Shown: positions 28,200 to 37,668, counted from the first letter of the stretch. The stretch: DNA of 64,000 bases from JACRIM01 sp964605185 (GCA_964605185.1 CAZSBF010000003.1:1-64000); one strand, 5' to 3'. Notes: generated by a model from the letters alone, not told the origin. Translations and numbers: made by a program.

Positions 28200-29804
28200 G
28201 TGATAGCGACTTATCGTGATCGGTTCGAAACATACGCTCGGGCCTGTGTGTTGCTTCTTGGGGCCTTTGGTCTGATTGCAATTGGCAATCTCTCCGCGGA
28301 TTCCTGCCGCGCGCAAGTGCCCGCGTCGCAGCCCGGCGCGGGGCCCGCGTTGGAGCCGATCAATCCCGTTCATGATTTAGGCAAGATCGTCGAAGGCACG
28401 AAAGTGACGCATCGCTTCACGTTTCGAAACGCGGGGACGATGCCGTTAGACATCATCCGTGTTGCGCCGGCGTGCGGGTGCATGACGGTGGGAGAATTCA
28501 CCAAGAGCGTCGGTGTCGGCCAGTCCGGCGGCGTGACGATCACGCTGGACACGTCGCGATTGTTGGGCGCGTTCATGAAAACGGTGAACGTGGTCACAAA
28601 CGACCCGACCACGGAGATTCACACCTTTACCGTGCGCGGCGACGGGCGGCGATTGGTGGAGGTCAGTCCGACGGTTGCGGCGTTCGGCCGAATCGTTGCC
28701 GATAAGACGCGGGAGGTCATCCTGACGGTCACGAACCGATGGGAACGGCCGATGACGATTTCAATCGGAGACATGCGGCGTGCGGCACCGTTTCAGGCGG
28801 AGCTTCTGGAGACGATTCCGGGGTTTGAGTATAAGCTTTGCGTTGTACTACGCCCGCCGTTCAAGGAAGGAACGCTGACCGGCCCCATTGAACTAATAAC
28901 CAATGTCCCCGGGCAGGAAAAATTCACCGTCACCGTTTCAGCCGTTGCCCTGCCGAGGCTGGAGACGCTTCCCAACGCGTTGTATTACGGCGGCGCGGCA
29001 AGTGAAGCGAATGCAAAATCCGGCGACAAGGTCTTTGAGTTTCTGAATCACGGATCGAAGCCTGTCGCGGTGAAGGACGTGAAGTCCGATGACCCGGCGA
29101 TCACCATTGTTCGCAAGGATGTCGAGCCGGGGTTTCTGTATCGGTTCCAAGTCCGGACGCCAAAGGACTATCACCCGCCGACTGATGGAAAGATGATCAC
29201 GCTTACCACGGATGATCCCGAACGGCCGAAGATTGAAGTGCCGGTTCGTCTCGTCGGCGCGACCAAGGCGCCGAGTTTCGTCGCGCCGGCATCCGCGGTG
29301 AAGCCCGCGACCACGCAGAAGGCCGAGGTGAAGCCGGTAATGGAACTGGTTGGCAAGCCGGCCCCGCAAGTTGCATTGACCACGGGGATGGGAATGCCGG
29401 TGTCGAATGGCGAATTCGCCCGCTACCCGGCGACGGTATTGAATTTCGTTGCGCCCAACTGCCCGCATTGCAAGAAGCAGATACCGTGGGTGGAGAAGGT
29501 CCGGGCTGATTATCAGGAGCGCGGTGTTCGGTTTGTGAATGTCGGTGAGACGATGGGGAACAAGTCGTTTACCTACGACGAAGCGATGGTGGTGATGAAC
29601 CAAGTCGGCTCGCGGCTGGAGCTGGCCATGGATCCGGGGAACGCCAACGGAGTGCGCTACAAGATCACGAGCTTTCCCGCGATGGTGATCGTCGGAAAGG
29701 ATGGATCAGTGGCCGAGGCGCTGCCGGGGGCGCGCGACACGAACTCGGACAAGCTTCGCAAGACGCTCGACGGCCTGCTGGTGAAGGAAATGGGCGGGAA
29801 ATAG
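28200..29804 (+). CDS. DUF1573 protein fused to a thioredoxin-like domain
   Basis: 534 residues with a GTG start preceded by CGGAGG. A membrane or signal segment (CVLLLGAFGLIAIGNLSA) leads to two or three Ig-like DUF1573 segments (HDLGKIVEGTKVTHRFTFRNAGTMPLDI, VAFGRI-type repeat, EFLNHGSKPVAV), then an Ala/Thr/Pro linker and a C-terminal thioredoxin fold with CPHC (Cys421, Cys424) and cis-Pro in SFPAM. It should be an envelope thiol-disulfide protein; DUF1573 may bind a partner. The fusion is known in Planctomycetota and Bacteroidota. Confidence 0.85.
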   Translation: MIATYRDRFETYARACVLLLGAFGLIAIGNLSADSCRAQVPASQPGAGPALEPINPVHDLGKIVEGTKVTHRFTFRNAGTMPLDIIRVAPACGCMTVGEFTKSVGVGQSGGVTITLDTSRLLGAFMKTVNVVTNDPTTEIHTFTVRGDGRRLVEVSPTVAAFGRIVADKTREVILTVTNRWERPMTISIGDMRRAAPFQAELLETIPGFEYKLCVVLRPPFKEGTLTGPIELITNVPGQEKFTVTVSAVALPRLETLPNALYYGGAASEANAKSGDKVFEFLNHGSKPVAVKDVKSDDPAITIVRKDVEPGFLYRFQVRTPKDYHPPTDGKMITLTTDDPERPKIEVPVRLVGATKAPSFVAPASAVKPATTQKAEVKPVMELVGKPAPQVALTTGMGMPVSNGEFARYPATVLNFVAPNCPHCKKQIPWVEKVRADYQERGVRFVNVGETMGNKSFTYDEAMVVMNQVGSRLELAMDPGNANGVRYKITSFPAMVIVGKDGSVAEALPGARDTNSDKLRKTLDGLLVKEMGGK

Positions 29805-29809
29805 CGGCC

Positions 29810-30505
29810 TTAGCCGACGCCGAAGTCGGTGTTGTGCCAGAGCACGTTGATGTTCGGCTCGTTCTCCAGCGAGGCAAACTCTTCTCGGAACCACGCCTTG
29901 ATCTGGTCGTCCATCAGCCCCTCGGATAGCCGATTCTCCGTGAAGAGATTGATGATTCCATATTTGAACTTCGTCAGCATCAGGTCCACATCGCGCCGAA
30001 TAATTTCGCGCGTCTGGCCGCGAAAGCCGACCATTAGGCAGATTGAATCCGTGAGCGCGGCGACCTCATCCGGGCTGTCCCACTTCATGCTTTTGTTGAG
30101 CACGACGTTTCGCAGCTGGTCGTCGAAGGTTTCCACGCCGAGGAACAGGTGCGTCGGCACCTCGAAGAACGCGCGCGTCTGGGCATAGTCTTTGCGGTAG
30201 GCCCAGTAGGATTCGGTCCAGAACTCGGTGATGCCGCGTTGTTTCATCAGGTCGCGGATTTGCTCCTGCAGGAAGCGCGGCAGCTCTTGAATCGACCCGC
30301 TGTTGATCACCTGCAGACGGCCGAACTCGCCCGTGACCTTTGCCAATTCTTCATGTGCGACCTGGCGAATCTGCGCCTGATCGGTGGTGTTGTCATCGAT
30401 GTAGTCGCAAAAGGTGCAGCGGCTCCACACGCACGGCAGCCCCTTGAGCAGGACGACCTCGCGCGGATTCTTGCCGAGATACTTTGCGTAGCGGACAAGG
30501 CCCAT
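29810..30505 (-). CDS. Radical SAM protein with CX4CX2C cluster motif
   Basis: 231 residues from the ATG at 30505. LKGLPCVWSRCTFCDY contains Cys25, Cys30 and Cys33, spaced CX4CX2C instead of the classical CX3CX2C, followed by INSGSIQELP and FLGVETFDDQLRN, typical of the Elp3/B12-independent radical SAM barrel (strand beta-4 to beta-5). Reaction unknown. A TATGAT hexamer ends seven bases before this ATG and there is no Shine-Dalgarno; upstream in-frame ATGs (30517, 30556) overlap the promoter and are not favoured. Divergent from the PP2C gene. Confidence 0.8.
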   Translation of the reverse strand: MGLVRYAKYLGKNPREVVLLKGLPCVWSRCTFCDYIDDNTTDQAQIRQVAHEELAKVTGEFGRLQVINSGSIQELPRFLQEQIRDLMKQRGITEFWTESYWAYRKDYAQTRAFFEVPTHLFLGVETFDDQLRNVVLNKSMKWDSPDEVAALTDSICLMVGFRGQTREIIRRDVDLMLTKFKYGIINLFTENRLSEGLMDDQIKAWFREEFASLENEPNINVLWHNTDFGVG

Positions 30506-30512
30506 GCGGCCT

Positions 30513-30520
30513 ATCATAAT
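30513..30520. promoter_or_regulatory. Overlapping divergent -10 elements
   Basis: TATGAT on the minus strand (30513-30518) serves the radical SAM gene and CATAAT on the plus strand (30515-30520) could serve the PP2C gene. Because they overlap, only one polymerase could bind at a time. Confidence 0.45.
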
Positions 30521-30545
30521 GCAACCACACAGGGCATTCCACGCG

Positions 30546-32411
30546 ATGTCATCCACAGGCGATCAGCCAATTTCCATCCTCGATGCACAAACGACGACGC
30601 AGGAGCGAGTAGCGTCCGTTGTCGCGAGCGACATCGCGGCGCGGCAGCCGGTGCTGACGGATTTCGTCGACGTGGAGACGCTGCAACTCCTGCAGGACGG
30701 CTTCGCCGCATTGACCGGCATCTCCACGAGCATTCGCGATGCGGCGGGGAACCCGCTTACGCGTGCGTCGGCCCGTTCGGAGTTCTGCGATCTTGTCGGT
30801 TCGACGGCATCCGGCGCGGAGGCCTGCCGAATGAGCCACGCCAACGCATCGGCCGTCGTGCGCGGCGAGGAGCGGCCCTGCCATCATGAATGCCACGCGG
30901 GCTTGTCGCAATTTGTGGCGCCGATCGTGGTGCAGGGGCATCATCTCGGGACGATCATCATCGGGGACCGGCCGGCCAAACCGTTGACGAAGCTGGGAAT
31001 GAGCACGCTGGCACAGACGCACGGTTTTTCCGCCGATGCCCTGTCGCGCGCGGCGAAGGCGCTGGATCCGTGGGATGAATCGGCGATGTCCGCGGCCGCG
31101 GCGTTTGTGCATCAGTTGGCCAGCACGATTGCCCAGCTTTGCTATCAGTCGTTTCAGTTGCAGCGGCGCATTGATGAGTTGGCGACCGTCTACGACATCG
31201 CGGCGATGCTGACCAGCAAGGCGAGTCTTCAGGAAATCCTCGACATGGCCACGCGGCAGCTTGTCGAGACGATGCATCTGAAGGCGGCCAGTCTGCGGCT
31301 CGTCGATGAAGACACCGGCGAACTCAAACTTAAGTCCGTCGCGAATCTCTCGCCGAAATATCTGGGCAAGGGGCCGGTGCGTCTGGCGGACAGCGCGATT
31401 GATCGATCCGCGTTGGAAGGCAAGACGGTCTATGTGGAAGACTGCCGCACCGATCCGCGCATTATCTACAAACGAATGGCCCGCGAAGAAGGATTGGGCA
31501 GCGCGCTAGTGACGGCTGTTGCGTTTCGCGGCAAGCGCGTCGGCGTGCTGTGGGCCTACATGGGTGATCGGCATGCGTTCTCGCCGTTTGATGTGTCGCT
31601 CCTGGAGGCGATTGCATCGCAGCTCGCCGGTGCGGTGATCAACGCCCGGCTGCGCACCGAGGTGCGCGAGGCCGAACAGCTCGAGCGACAGGTCAAGCAC
31701 GCAGCCGACGTGCAGCGGCGCATGATTCCCGCGCGGCCGCCCGGGAATCCGCGATTTCAGTTTGGCTGCATCTATCAGCCCAGTCACGAACTCGGCGGCG
31801 ATTTCTACGACTTCATCGAGTTCGACAACGGCGATGTGGGCCTGGTCGTGGCCGACGTGGTGGGCAAGGGAATCCCCGCGTCATTGATGATGGCCAGCGC
31901 CCGCTCTGCGCTGCGCTCGCACGCGCGGCGCGTGACGGACATGGGCGAGATCATGCAATCGGTGAATCGTCGGCTGCACCACGACACGCTGCCAAGCGAA
32001 TTCGCGACGGCGTTTTATGTGGAGCTTGCGGCCGATGGGTCGCACGCGAAGTATTGCAACGCCGGGCACGAGCCGCTGCTCTTACTTCGGCGCGGGGAAT
32101 TGCATGAATACGACGTCGGCGGCATGGCGCTGGGTATTGACCCGGATGAGCCGTACCCATGTGAGGAGATCAAGCTTGAGCGTGAGGACGTGCTGCTGCT
32201 CTTCACCGACGGCGTGACGGAGGCGCGCGACTTCCACGACAAGGCATACGGCCGAAACCGGCTGCACCAGTCGCTGCGTCTGCACGGTTCGATCGCGCCG
32301 GATATCCCGGTGGAGTTCATCGCGAAGCAGGTTCTGTGGGATGTACGCCGCTTCGTCGGCCTTGCGCCGCAGGGGGATGACATTACGATTGTGGTGGTGC
32401 GGGTGAAGTAG
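30546..32411 (+). CDS. PocR-GAF-PP2C (SpoIIE-type) signalling phosphatase
   Basis: 621 residues. Residues ~30-200 form a PocR-type sensor with Cys/His at EFCDL, ACRMSH and PCHHECH that may bind metal or ligand; ~210-375 is a GAF domain; after a coiled segment (EAEQLERQVKHAADVQRRMIP) the SpoIIE-type PP2C phosphatase fills the C-terminal half, with metal ligands in GGDFYDF, VVADVVGKGIPASLMM, LLLFTDGVTEARD and PQGDDITIVVV. It probably dephosphorylates an anti-sigma-factor antagonist or similar protein in a partner-switching pathway. The ATG at 30546 is chosen; upstream ATGs lie in the promoter. Confidence 0.88.
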   Translation: MSSTGDQPISILDAQTTTQERVASVVASDIAARQPVLTDFVDVETLQLLQDGFAALTGISTSIRDAAGNPLTRASARSEFCDLVGSTASGAEACRMSHANASAVVRGEERPCHHECHAGLSQFVAPIVVQGHHLGTIIIGDRPAKPLTKLGMSTLAQTHGFSADALSRAAKALDPWDESAMSAAAAFVHQLASTIAQLCYQSFQLQRRIDELATVYDIAAMLTSKASLQEILDMATRQLVETMHLKAASLRLVDEDTGELKLKSVANLSPKYLGKGPVRLADSAIDRSALEGKTVYVEDCRTDPRIIYKRMAREEGLGSALVTAVAFRGKRVGVLWAYMGDRHAFSPFDVSLLEAIASQLAGAVINARLRTEVREAEQLERQVKHAADVQRRMIPARPPGNPRFQFGCIYQPSHELGGDFYDFIEFDNGDVGLVVADVVGKGIPASLMMASARSALRSHARRVTDMGEIMQSVNRRLHHDTLPSEFATAFYVELAADGSHAKYCNAGHEPLLLLRRGELHEYDVGGMALGIDPDEPYPCEEIKLEREDVLLLFTDGVTEARDFHDKAYGRNRLHQSLRLHGSIAPDIPVEFIAKQVLWDVRRFVGLAPQGDDITIVVVRVK

Positions 32412-32420
32412 GGGCCCGTT

Positions 32421-33800
32421 TCATTCGCCGCGAGGCTTGCTCATCGCACTCGGCGTGTCTTGCACGGGCCAGAAAACGTAATCGCCGCCGCCTTCGCTTT
32501 CGCCCCACTTGGGATCGTGGCGGCCGTTGTCGTCTTTGCCGTCGGCTGCAATTGAATAGAGCAATGGGCCTTTGGGGGTGAGCTTGTAGATGAAATCTCT
32601 ATCTGAATAGGGGTCAATTCGGAGCGTCGCAAGGTCTTCGATCTTGAGGTTGTCGAGCTTGGCCGGCCACGCTTTCGATTTGTATTTGTGTTCGTAGACG
32701 GCAAGCACAAGCATAGTTGCCCGTCGCTGGACCTCAGATCGCAGGATTAATTCGAAGGCGCGGGAGTAGTCAACCAGCATCACTTTTAGGAATGCGTTTT
32801 GCTGTTTTTCCGGTGTGAATTCATCACGCAACTGTCTGAGTGTCAGCAGTTGCTTTCGAAGGGGCTGTATTTGGAGGGCAGACCTCACCTTCGGGAAATA
32901 GCTTTCGATTGTGTCAAGTGTTTCCTGGGGATCGATCGGGTGCCCAACTTCCTTGTTCATGCTCGGTGGCCATGTGTCAACTGTTTTGCAAAAGGACTTC
33001 CACTGCTTCAGGTCCAACTCGCCGTTCTTACAGATAGACTGAAGCACGTCCAACACAAATCCCCATTCGAGCACCACTGTGTCATCCAATCGGGGCATAC
33101 CGGGGTCGCACTTTCGCAAAGTAGTAATGACTCGGCTGGTCGTACCATGGTCGAACATGCCCACATAAGATGCCGAACAAGCTTGCTGATAGACCATGCT
33201 TTGTTCAGCGGCGGACGCAAACTGGAACATTAGATTCGGCGAGTGACTGAATTGCCTGGCGTTTGCGAAGATCGTATGCCAGTTGGCGAACATCCCTTCG
33301 ACTTGATGGTCATCGCGCATCCAGCCCTGAACGATGAGTGACTTACAAATCGTTCGACTGGAGCCCAGCGATGGAAGTTGGATTTCCAACAATGACTTCG
33401 ATTTCGCGTCGCGTACCTGCCAGAAATGTTTTCGTTCGGTCGCGCTCTTAAACAATTGGAAGTGCGTTTCATTCTGGTCCAGGTAAGCTTTGAGATCAGG
33501 AAACTCGCTGGGATCCCACGGTCCCTTCATCGCGTCATTGAACTGTGCCTCGACATCGTCTTGTGGTCCATGAAACCCATCCTTTCCTTCGGCCGACAGC
33601 TTTTGATAGAGTTCGAGCGCGTTGTTGTTTTTTCCTCTGCTAACAAGCTCGTCGTACCACCCCAGATAATCTACATGCTTGTCGAATGTCAGCGGTGGGG
33701 GGCGATCGGCATCGTCCGCGAGGCTGAGGGTCTTGCACGTGAAAGTGAATAGGATCGCTATTGCGTAGTGAACCGAATTGGAAGTAATGCGATTCGCCAT
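32421..33800 (-). CDS. Secreted protein of unknown function, paralogue 1
   Basis: 459 residues from the ATG at 33800. A signal peptide (AIAILFTFTCKTLSLA) and a mostly helical, unassigned domain are followed by a conserved end: DPYSDRDFIYKL..GPLLYSIAADGKDDNGRHDPKWGE...GDYVFWPV. The DPxS..xxxY...G.LLYSxGxDGxDdgG element recurs on planctomycete exported proteins. The in-frame extension upstream of 33800 runs through the promoter and palindrome and is not coding. Tandem to a paralogue at 33974-35362. Confidence 0.75.
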   Translation of the reverse strand: MANRITSNSVHYAIAILFTFTCKTLSLADDADRPPPLTFDKHVDYLGWYDELVSRGKNNNALELYQKLSAEGKDGFHGPQDDVEAQFNDAMKGPWDPSEFPDLKAYLDQNETHFQLFKSATERKHFWQVRDAKSKSLLEIQLPSLGSSRTICKSLIVQGWMRDDHQVEGMFANWHTIFANARQFSHSPNLMFQFASAAEQSMVYQQACSASYVGMFDHGTTSRVITTLRKCDPGMPRLDDTVVLEWGFVLDVLQSICKNGELDLKQWKSFCKTVDTWPPSMNKEVGHPIDPQETLDTIESYFPKVRSALQIQPLRKQLLTLRQLRDEFTPEKQQNAFLKVMLVDYSRAFELILRSEVQRRATMLVLAVYEHKYKSKAWPAKLDNLKIEDLATLRIDPYSDRDFIYKLTPKGPLLYSIAADGKDDNGRHDPKWGESEGGGDYVFWPVQDTPSAMSKPRGE

Positions 33801-33892
33801 TTGTCGTTCCGAGACTGTTCCAATTGTAGTAACTAGGCGGCCACGCGGCACTCCGTCGCTCCTGCCGGGGCTGAGTCGCGTCCGTTTTGACT

Positions 33893-33912
33893 CCACGGGC
33901 TTGCGCCCGTGG
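33893..33912. repeat. Palindrome CCACGGGC / GCCCGTGG
   Basis: A short GC-rich inverted repeat with the loop TTGCG, preceded by ACT and followed by CTA, in the 173-base gap between the tandem paralogues. It may be an interspersed element; no T-run accompanies it on the minus strand. Confidence 0.5.
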
Positions 33913-33973
33913 CTACGGTCCGTCGTCCCTTCGGGACTTGCATAGCGCGACACGTCGTGACGAAGAACACAAC

Positions 33974-35362
33974 TTATCTGCTCGGCTGGCTTGTTGCGCC
34001 CGCCGCGTCCTGTACCGGCCAGAAGACATAGTCGCCGCCGCCTTCGCTTTCGCCCCATTTGGGATCGTGGCGGCCACCATTATCTTGTCCATCAAAGCCG
34101 ATTGAATACAGCCGAAAGCCCTTTTCGTTGGCTTGATAGGCGAACTTCTTTTCCGAAAACGGATCCGTAGTCCATTCCTCGGGTAAGTGGAACTCGCGAA
34201 GTTGATCGGGAAGTTCACTGTATCGATATGCCTGACGAATCGACAACGTGACAAGTGTCGCCCTGTATTCCGTAACCTCCCTCAACCATGCTCGATAAAT
34301 AGTTGCCATGATGCTCACATGGCTTGGACCAAGAAGTGAGTCTGCGGTTCTTGCTGACAAGTGCATGGCGTACTCGTTTATCCGTAGAAACGTTTCCAGA
34401 GCTGGTCGTCCACGAGTGAGAGCGATCAGGTGAGCGTATGTCTCATCGAAGTATTCGGCGGCTTCATAAGGCGACGGATCGCGAAGTGACGCAAGTTCTG
34501 GGATTCGTTCCAAGTACTTGTAATTGTATTTTCCATCGAACAAGAGGAATCCGGGTTCAATTGCCTCCCCGTAAGTTACCAAACTTCCATTCTTGTAGGC
34601 GAGCGGAATCGCCTCCAAGACCATCGCCCATTCTATTTCGATGGGTAATGTGTCAAATTGGGGGCAGGGCGGATAGAGCAAGGTTGCGCTCAGAGCGCGT
34701 CCAATGTGAATTGGGTCAATTACATCGTCCTGTGCGGCTTTGCGCCACATTTGCCAGACTCGGCTTCGAATACTATGCGCAGTTAAGCGTCCGATGATAG
34801 ACAAGGACTGACTTAGGTGTCGTGCAAGTCGCAATGCAATCTCACCATTATCGACCATTCGATCTTTTTGTTTAGCACCAGTGCGCATCGAATCGCAAAT
34901 CAACAATTTGCTTGCAATTCTCAATGGTGTTAACAAGCTGAGTTTCGTGGATGAGATTGACCACGCATCCTCATCGGGCGATTGCCAACAGTCTGGGATC
35001 GACGACGCGCTTGCATAAAGGGCCAGCGTTCCGGCGCGTTTTTCAAGAAATTCAACAATTCTTGGATGATCTTGTGCGTCCCATGCGTCAACCTGACAAC
35101 TCTGGAATTCAGCCTCAATGTCGCTCGGTATTTGTGAGAACGACCATTCGCCGTTTACGAGTGGGTCGAGTGGTTTGTACTTATCCGCTGCGTTGCGACG
35201 CCCATCGTGCGGAAGTCGCGATTTGTACCACGCGAGATAGTCAGCAAGGTGATTGGGATCATACTTAGGTGGTCGAGTCGAATTGGTAGCCACACAGCTT
35301 GGCAGGCAAAGAACTAACAGTGCGGTCGCTGACGCAAATAGAGTCTTGTCCCGTCGGCCCAT
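33974..35362 (-). CDS. Lipoprotein of unknown function, paralogue 2
   Basis: 462 residues from the ATG at 35362, preceded by GGGAGCGACAA. Signal peptide with lipobox (ALLVLCLPSCVA). The N-terminal DYLAWYKSRLP and helical core parallel paralogue 1, and the last ~60 residues (DPFSEKKFAYQANEKGFRLY...FDGQDNGGRHDPKWGE...GDYVFWPVQDA) are nearly identical to it, also at the DNA level. The paralogue 1 copy has a different export signal. Function unknown. Confidence 0.75.
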   Translation of the reverse strand: MGRRDKTLFASATALLVLCLPSCVATNSTRPPKYDPNHLADYLAWYKSRLPHDGRRNAADKYKPLDPLVNGEWSFSQIPSDIEAEFQSCQVDAWDAQDHPRIVEFLEKRAGTLALYASASSIPDCWQSPDEDAWSISSTKLSLLTPLRIASKLLICDSMRTGAKQKDRMVDNGEIALRLARHLSQSLSIIGRLTAHSIRSRVWQMWRKAAQDDVIDPIHIGRALSATLLYPPCPQFDTLPIEIEWAMVLEAIPLAYKNGSLVTYGEAIEPGFLLFDGKYNYKYLERIPELASLRDPSPYEAAEYFDETYAHLIALTRGRPALETFLRINEYAMHLSARTADSLLGPSHVSIMATIYRAWLREVTEYRATLVTLSIRQAYRYSELPDQLREFHLPEEWTTDPFSEKKFAYQANEKGFRLYSIGFDGQDNGGRHDPKWGESEGGGDYVFWPVQDAAGATSQPSR

Positions 35363-35384
35363 TTGTCGCTCCCAGACAGTCCCC

Positions 35385-35392
35385 ACTATAGT
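35385..35392. promoter_or_regulatory. Palindromic ACTATAGT shared by two divergent promoters
   Basis: TATAGT can be read on both strands of this 8-base palindrome, 24 bases from fusA's start on the plus strand and 22 bases from the lipoprotein start on the minus strand. The minus-strand stretch from here to the start codon is homologous to the one upstream of paralogue 1, where TACAAT (33823-33828) occupies the same place. Confidence 0.55.
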
Positions 35393-35415
35393 ACCGCCCA
35401 CAAAGGGCAGGAACT

Positions 35416-37530
35416 ATGTCGGCAGCGAAATCAGACGGAGAATCAGAAAGTTCGCACTTAACCAGGGTGCGGAATATCGGCATTGCCGCGCACATTGATG
35501 CGGGGAAGACGACCACCACCGAACGCGTGCTGTTCTACGCAGGCCGGACGCACAAGGTCGGCGAGGTTGATGACGGCACCACCACCACCGACTTCGACGA
35601 GCAGGAGCAGCAGCGGGGCATCACTATCTTCAGCGCGGCCGTGACGCTGCCTTGGAAGGATCACCAGATCAACCTGATCGACACGCCCGGCCACGTGGAT
35701 TTCACAGCCGAGGTGGAGCGCAGTCTGCGCGTGCTGGATGGGGCGGTCGTCGTGTTCGACTCGAAGGAGGGCGTCGAGGCCCAGTCGGAAACGGTCTGGC
35801 GACAGGCGATGAAGTATCACGTTCCGTGCCTCTGCTTCCTGAACAAGATGGACAAGATCGGGGCCGACTTCTATGAGTCGCTGATTTCCATTGAAAAACG
35901 GCTCGAATCGCACCCCGTCGCCATTCAACTGCCTATCGGTGCTGAGAGCACGTTTGAGGGGCTGATCGATCTCATCACCATGAAGGCCTATCGCTTCGCC
36001 GGGGACCACGGCGTCAACGTCGAGGAGTTTGACATCCCTGCGGCGATGCTCGACGAAGCGAAGAAATGGCGGCACACGCTGGAGGAAAAGGTCGCCGAGC
36101 TTGATGACGGACTGATGCACAAGTATCTCGAGGAAGAACCGCTGAACGAGGCCGAGATCAAACGCGTGTTGCGGCAGGCAACGATCACCGGTCGGCTGAA
36201 CCCCGTGCTGTGCGGGTCGAGCTTGAAGAATATCGGCGTGCAGAAGATGATCGACGCGGTGGTCGATTTCCTGCCGTCGCCGTTGGAGCGACCGCCCGTT
36301 GACGGCGTGAAGAGCCTGAAGGATCTCACCGTCGTGCATCGCAAGCCGAGCCGCGATGATCCGTTTTCGGCGTTGGTGTTCAAGATCGTCGCCGAGAAGC
36401 CCCTCGATCTCTATTACATCCGTGTCTATAGCGGCGTCATGAAGAGCAGCATGCGGTCCTACAACTCCAACACCGGCGAGAAGGAAAACATCAGCCGGAT
36501 GTTTCGCATGTTTGCCAAGCGGCGCGAGCAGTTGGATGAGGCCGGCCCGGGCGAGATCGTGGCCTGCGTAGGATTAAAGGATGCGCTCACGGGGCACACG
36601 CTTTGCGATGCGCGGGATACGGTGGTGCTGGAACGTATCGAGTTCCCGACGCCGGTCATCAGCGTGTCGGTGGAGCCGAAGAACAGCAAGGACAAGGAAA
36701 CGCTGATCGAGACGCTGGGCAAGATGGCCCGGCAGGACCCGACATTCAAACACAGTTTCAACCCGGAAACGGGCCAGACGATCATCAGCGGCATGGGCGA
36801 GCTGCATCTTGAAGTGCTGACGTACAAGCTCGAGAAGGACTTTCGCGTACCGGTTACGGTGGGCAAGCCGCTTGTGGCCTATCGCGAGGCGATCACGCAG
36901 CGGGCTGAAGCCGAGGGCAGTTTCATTCGGCAGACGGGAGGGCGTGGCCAATACGCGGTGGTGAAGCTGCGGGTGGAGCCGTTCAAGCCGGCCAAGGGGG
37001 AGGACACGTTTCAATTCAGTAGCGAGATTCGCGGCGGAGAATTGCGATCGGAATTCGTCAACGCGGTTGATCGCGGCGTGCGGGACTGCCTGCCGATGGG
37101 CGTGCTCGCGGGATATGAGTTACTTAACGTCCGCGCGACACTTCTTGAAGGAAAAGAACATCCGGTGGATAGCTCCGATCTTGCCTTTGAGAACGCAGGG
37201 CGCATTGCGTTTGAAGAGGCCTGCAAAAACGCTGGCCCGGTGATGCTGGAGCCGGTGATGAAGCTGATCGTTACGCTGCCCGACGACTATTTCGGCGTTG
37301 TCAGTGGTGATTTGTCCGCAAGGCGCGGGTTGATTCAAGACACTGAAATGCGCAAGAACCATCGCGTGATCACGGCGCACGTGCCGCTTTCCGAGATGTT
37401 TCAATACTCGACCCACATTCGCACGTTGACGCAGGGCCGCGCCAGTTGGTCGATGGAACCGCATGCCTACGCGGCGATGCCGCCCAATCTGCAGAAGGAA
37501 CTTCTGCGTAAGCACGGGTACGTGGACTAA
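35416..37530 (+). CDS. fusA: Translation elongation factor G
   Basis: 704 residues with all five EF-G domains. GTPase motifs AHIDAGKT (25-32), switch region RGITIFSAAV, DTPGHVDF and NKMD are intact; domain IV has GRGQYAVVKLRVEP and domain V DDYFGVVSGDLSARRG. It catalyses translocation and, with RRF, ribosome recycling. It lies upstream of the S10 operon where rpsL-rpsG-fusA-tuf usually stand, but neither rpsL, rpsG nor tuf is present. GGCAGGAACT precedes the ATG. Whether it is the main EF-G or a second copy cannot be told from the window. Confidence 0.95.
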   Translation: MSAAKSDGESESSHLTRVRNIGIAAHIDAGKTTTTERVLFYAGRTHKVGEVDDGTTTTDFDEQEQQRGITIFSAAVTLPWKDHQINLIDTPGHVDFTAEVERSLRVLDGAVVVFDSKEGVEAQSETVWRQAMKYHVPCLCFLNKMDKIGADFYESLISIEKRLESHPVAIQLPIGAESTFEGLIDLITMKAYRFAGDHGVNVEEFDIPAAMLDEAKKWRHTLEEKVAELDDGLMHKYLEEEPLNEAEIKRVLRQATITGRLNPVLCGSSLKNIGVQKMIDAVVDFLPSPLERPPVDGVKSLKDLTVVHRKPSRDDPFSALVFKIVAEKPLDLYYIRVYSGVMKSSMRSYNSNTGEKENISRMFRMFAKRREQLDEAGPGEIVACVGLKDALTGHTLCDARDTVVLERIEFPTPVISVSVEPKNSKDKETLIETLGKMARQDPTFKHSFNPETGQTIISGMGELHLEVLTYKLEKDFRVPVTVGKPLVAYREAITQRAEAEGSFIRQTGGRGQYAVVKLRVEPFKPAKGEDTFQFSSEIRGGELRSEFVNAVDRGVRDCLPMGVLAGYELLNVRATLLEGKEHPVDSSDLAFENAGRIAFEEACKNAGPVMLEPVMKLIVTLPDDYFGVVSGDLSARRGLIQDTEMRKNHRVITAHVPLSEMFQYSTHIRTLTQGRASWSMEPHAYAAMPPNLQKELLRKHGYVD

Positions 37531-37668
37531 ACGCAAAAACGCTAAAAACCGATGCGCCGAAAAATCGGGAAGTCGAAATCACGGGGCGAGCGATATCTTC
37601 GTAACTGACTGTGAATAATAAAGTTACGCTTGTTTCGCCGCGTGGCGGAAGTCACGTTGGCCATCGTG

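Noticed and set aside
33801..34058. N-terminal 86-residue extension of paralogue 1 up to an ATG at 34058
   Set aside because: It would overlap the 3' end of the upstream gene, the palindrome and the promoter; a signal peptide begins precisely at the ATG at 33800.
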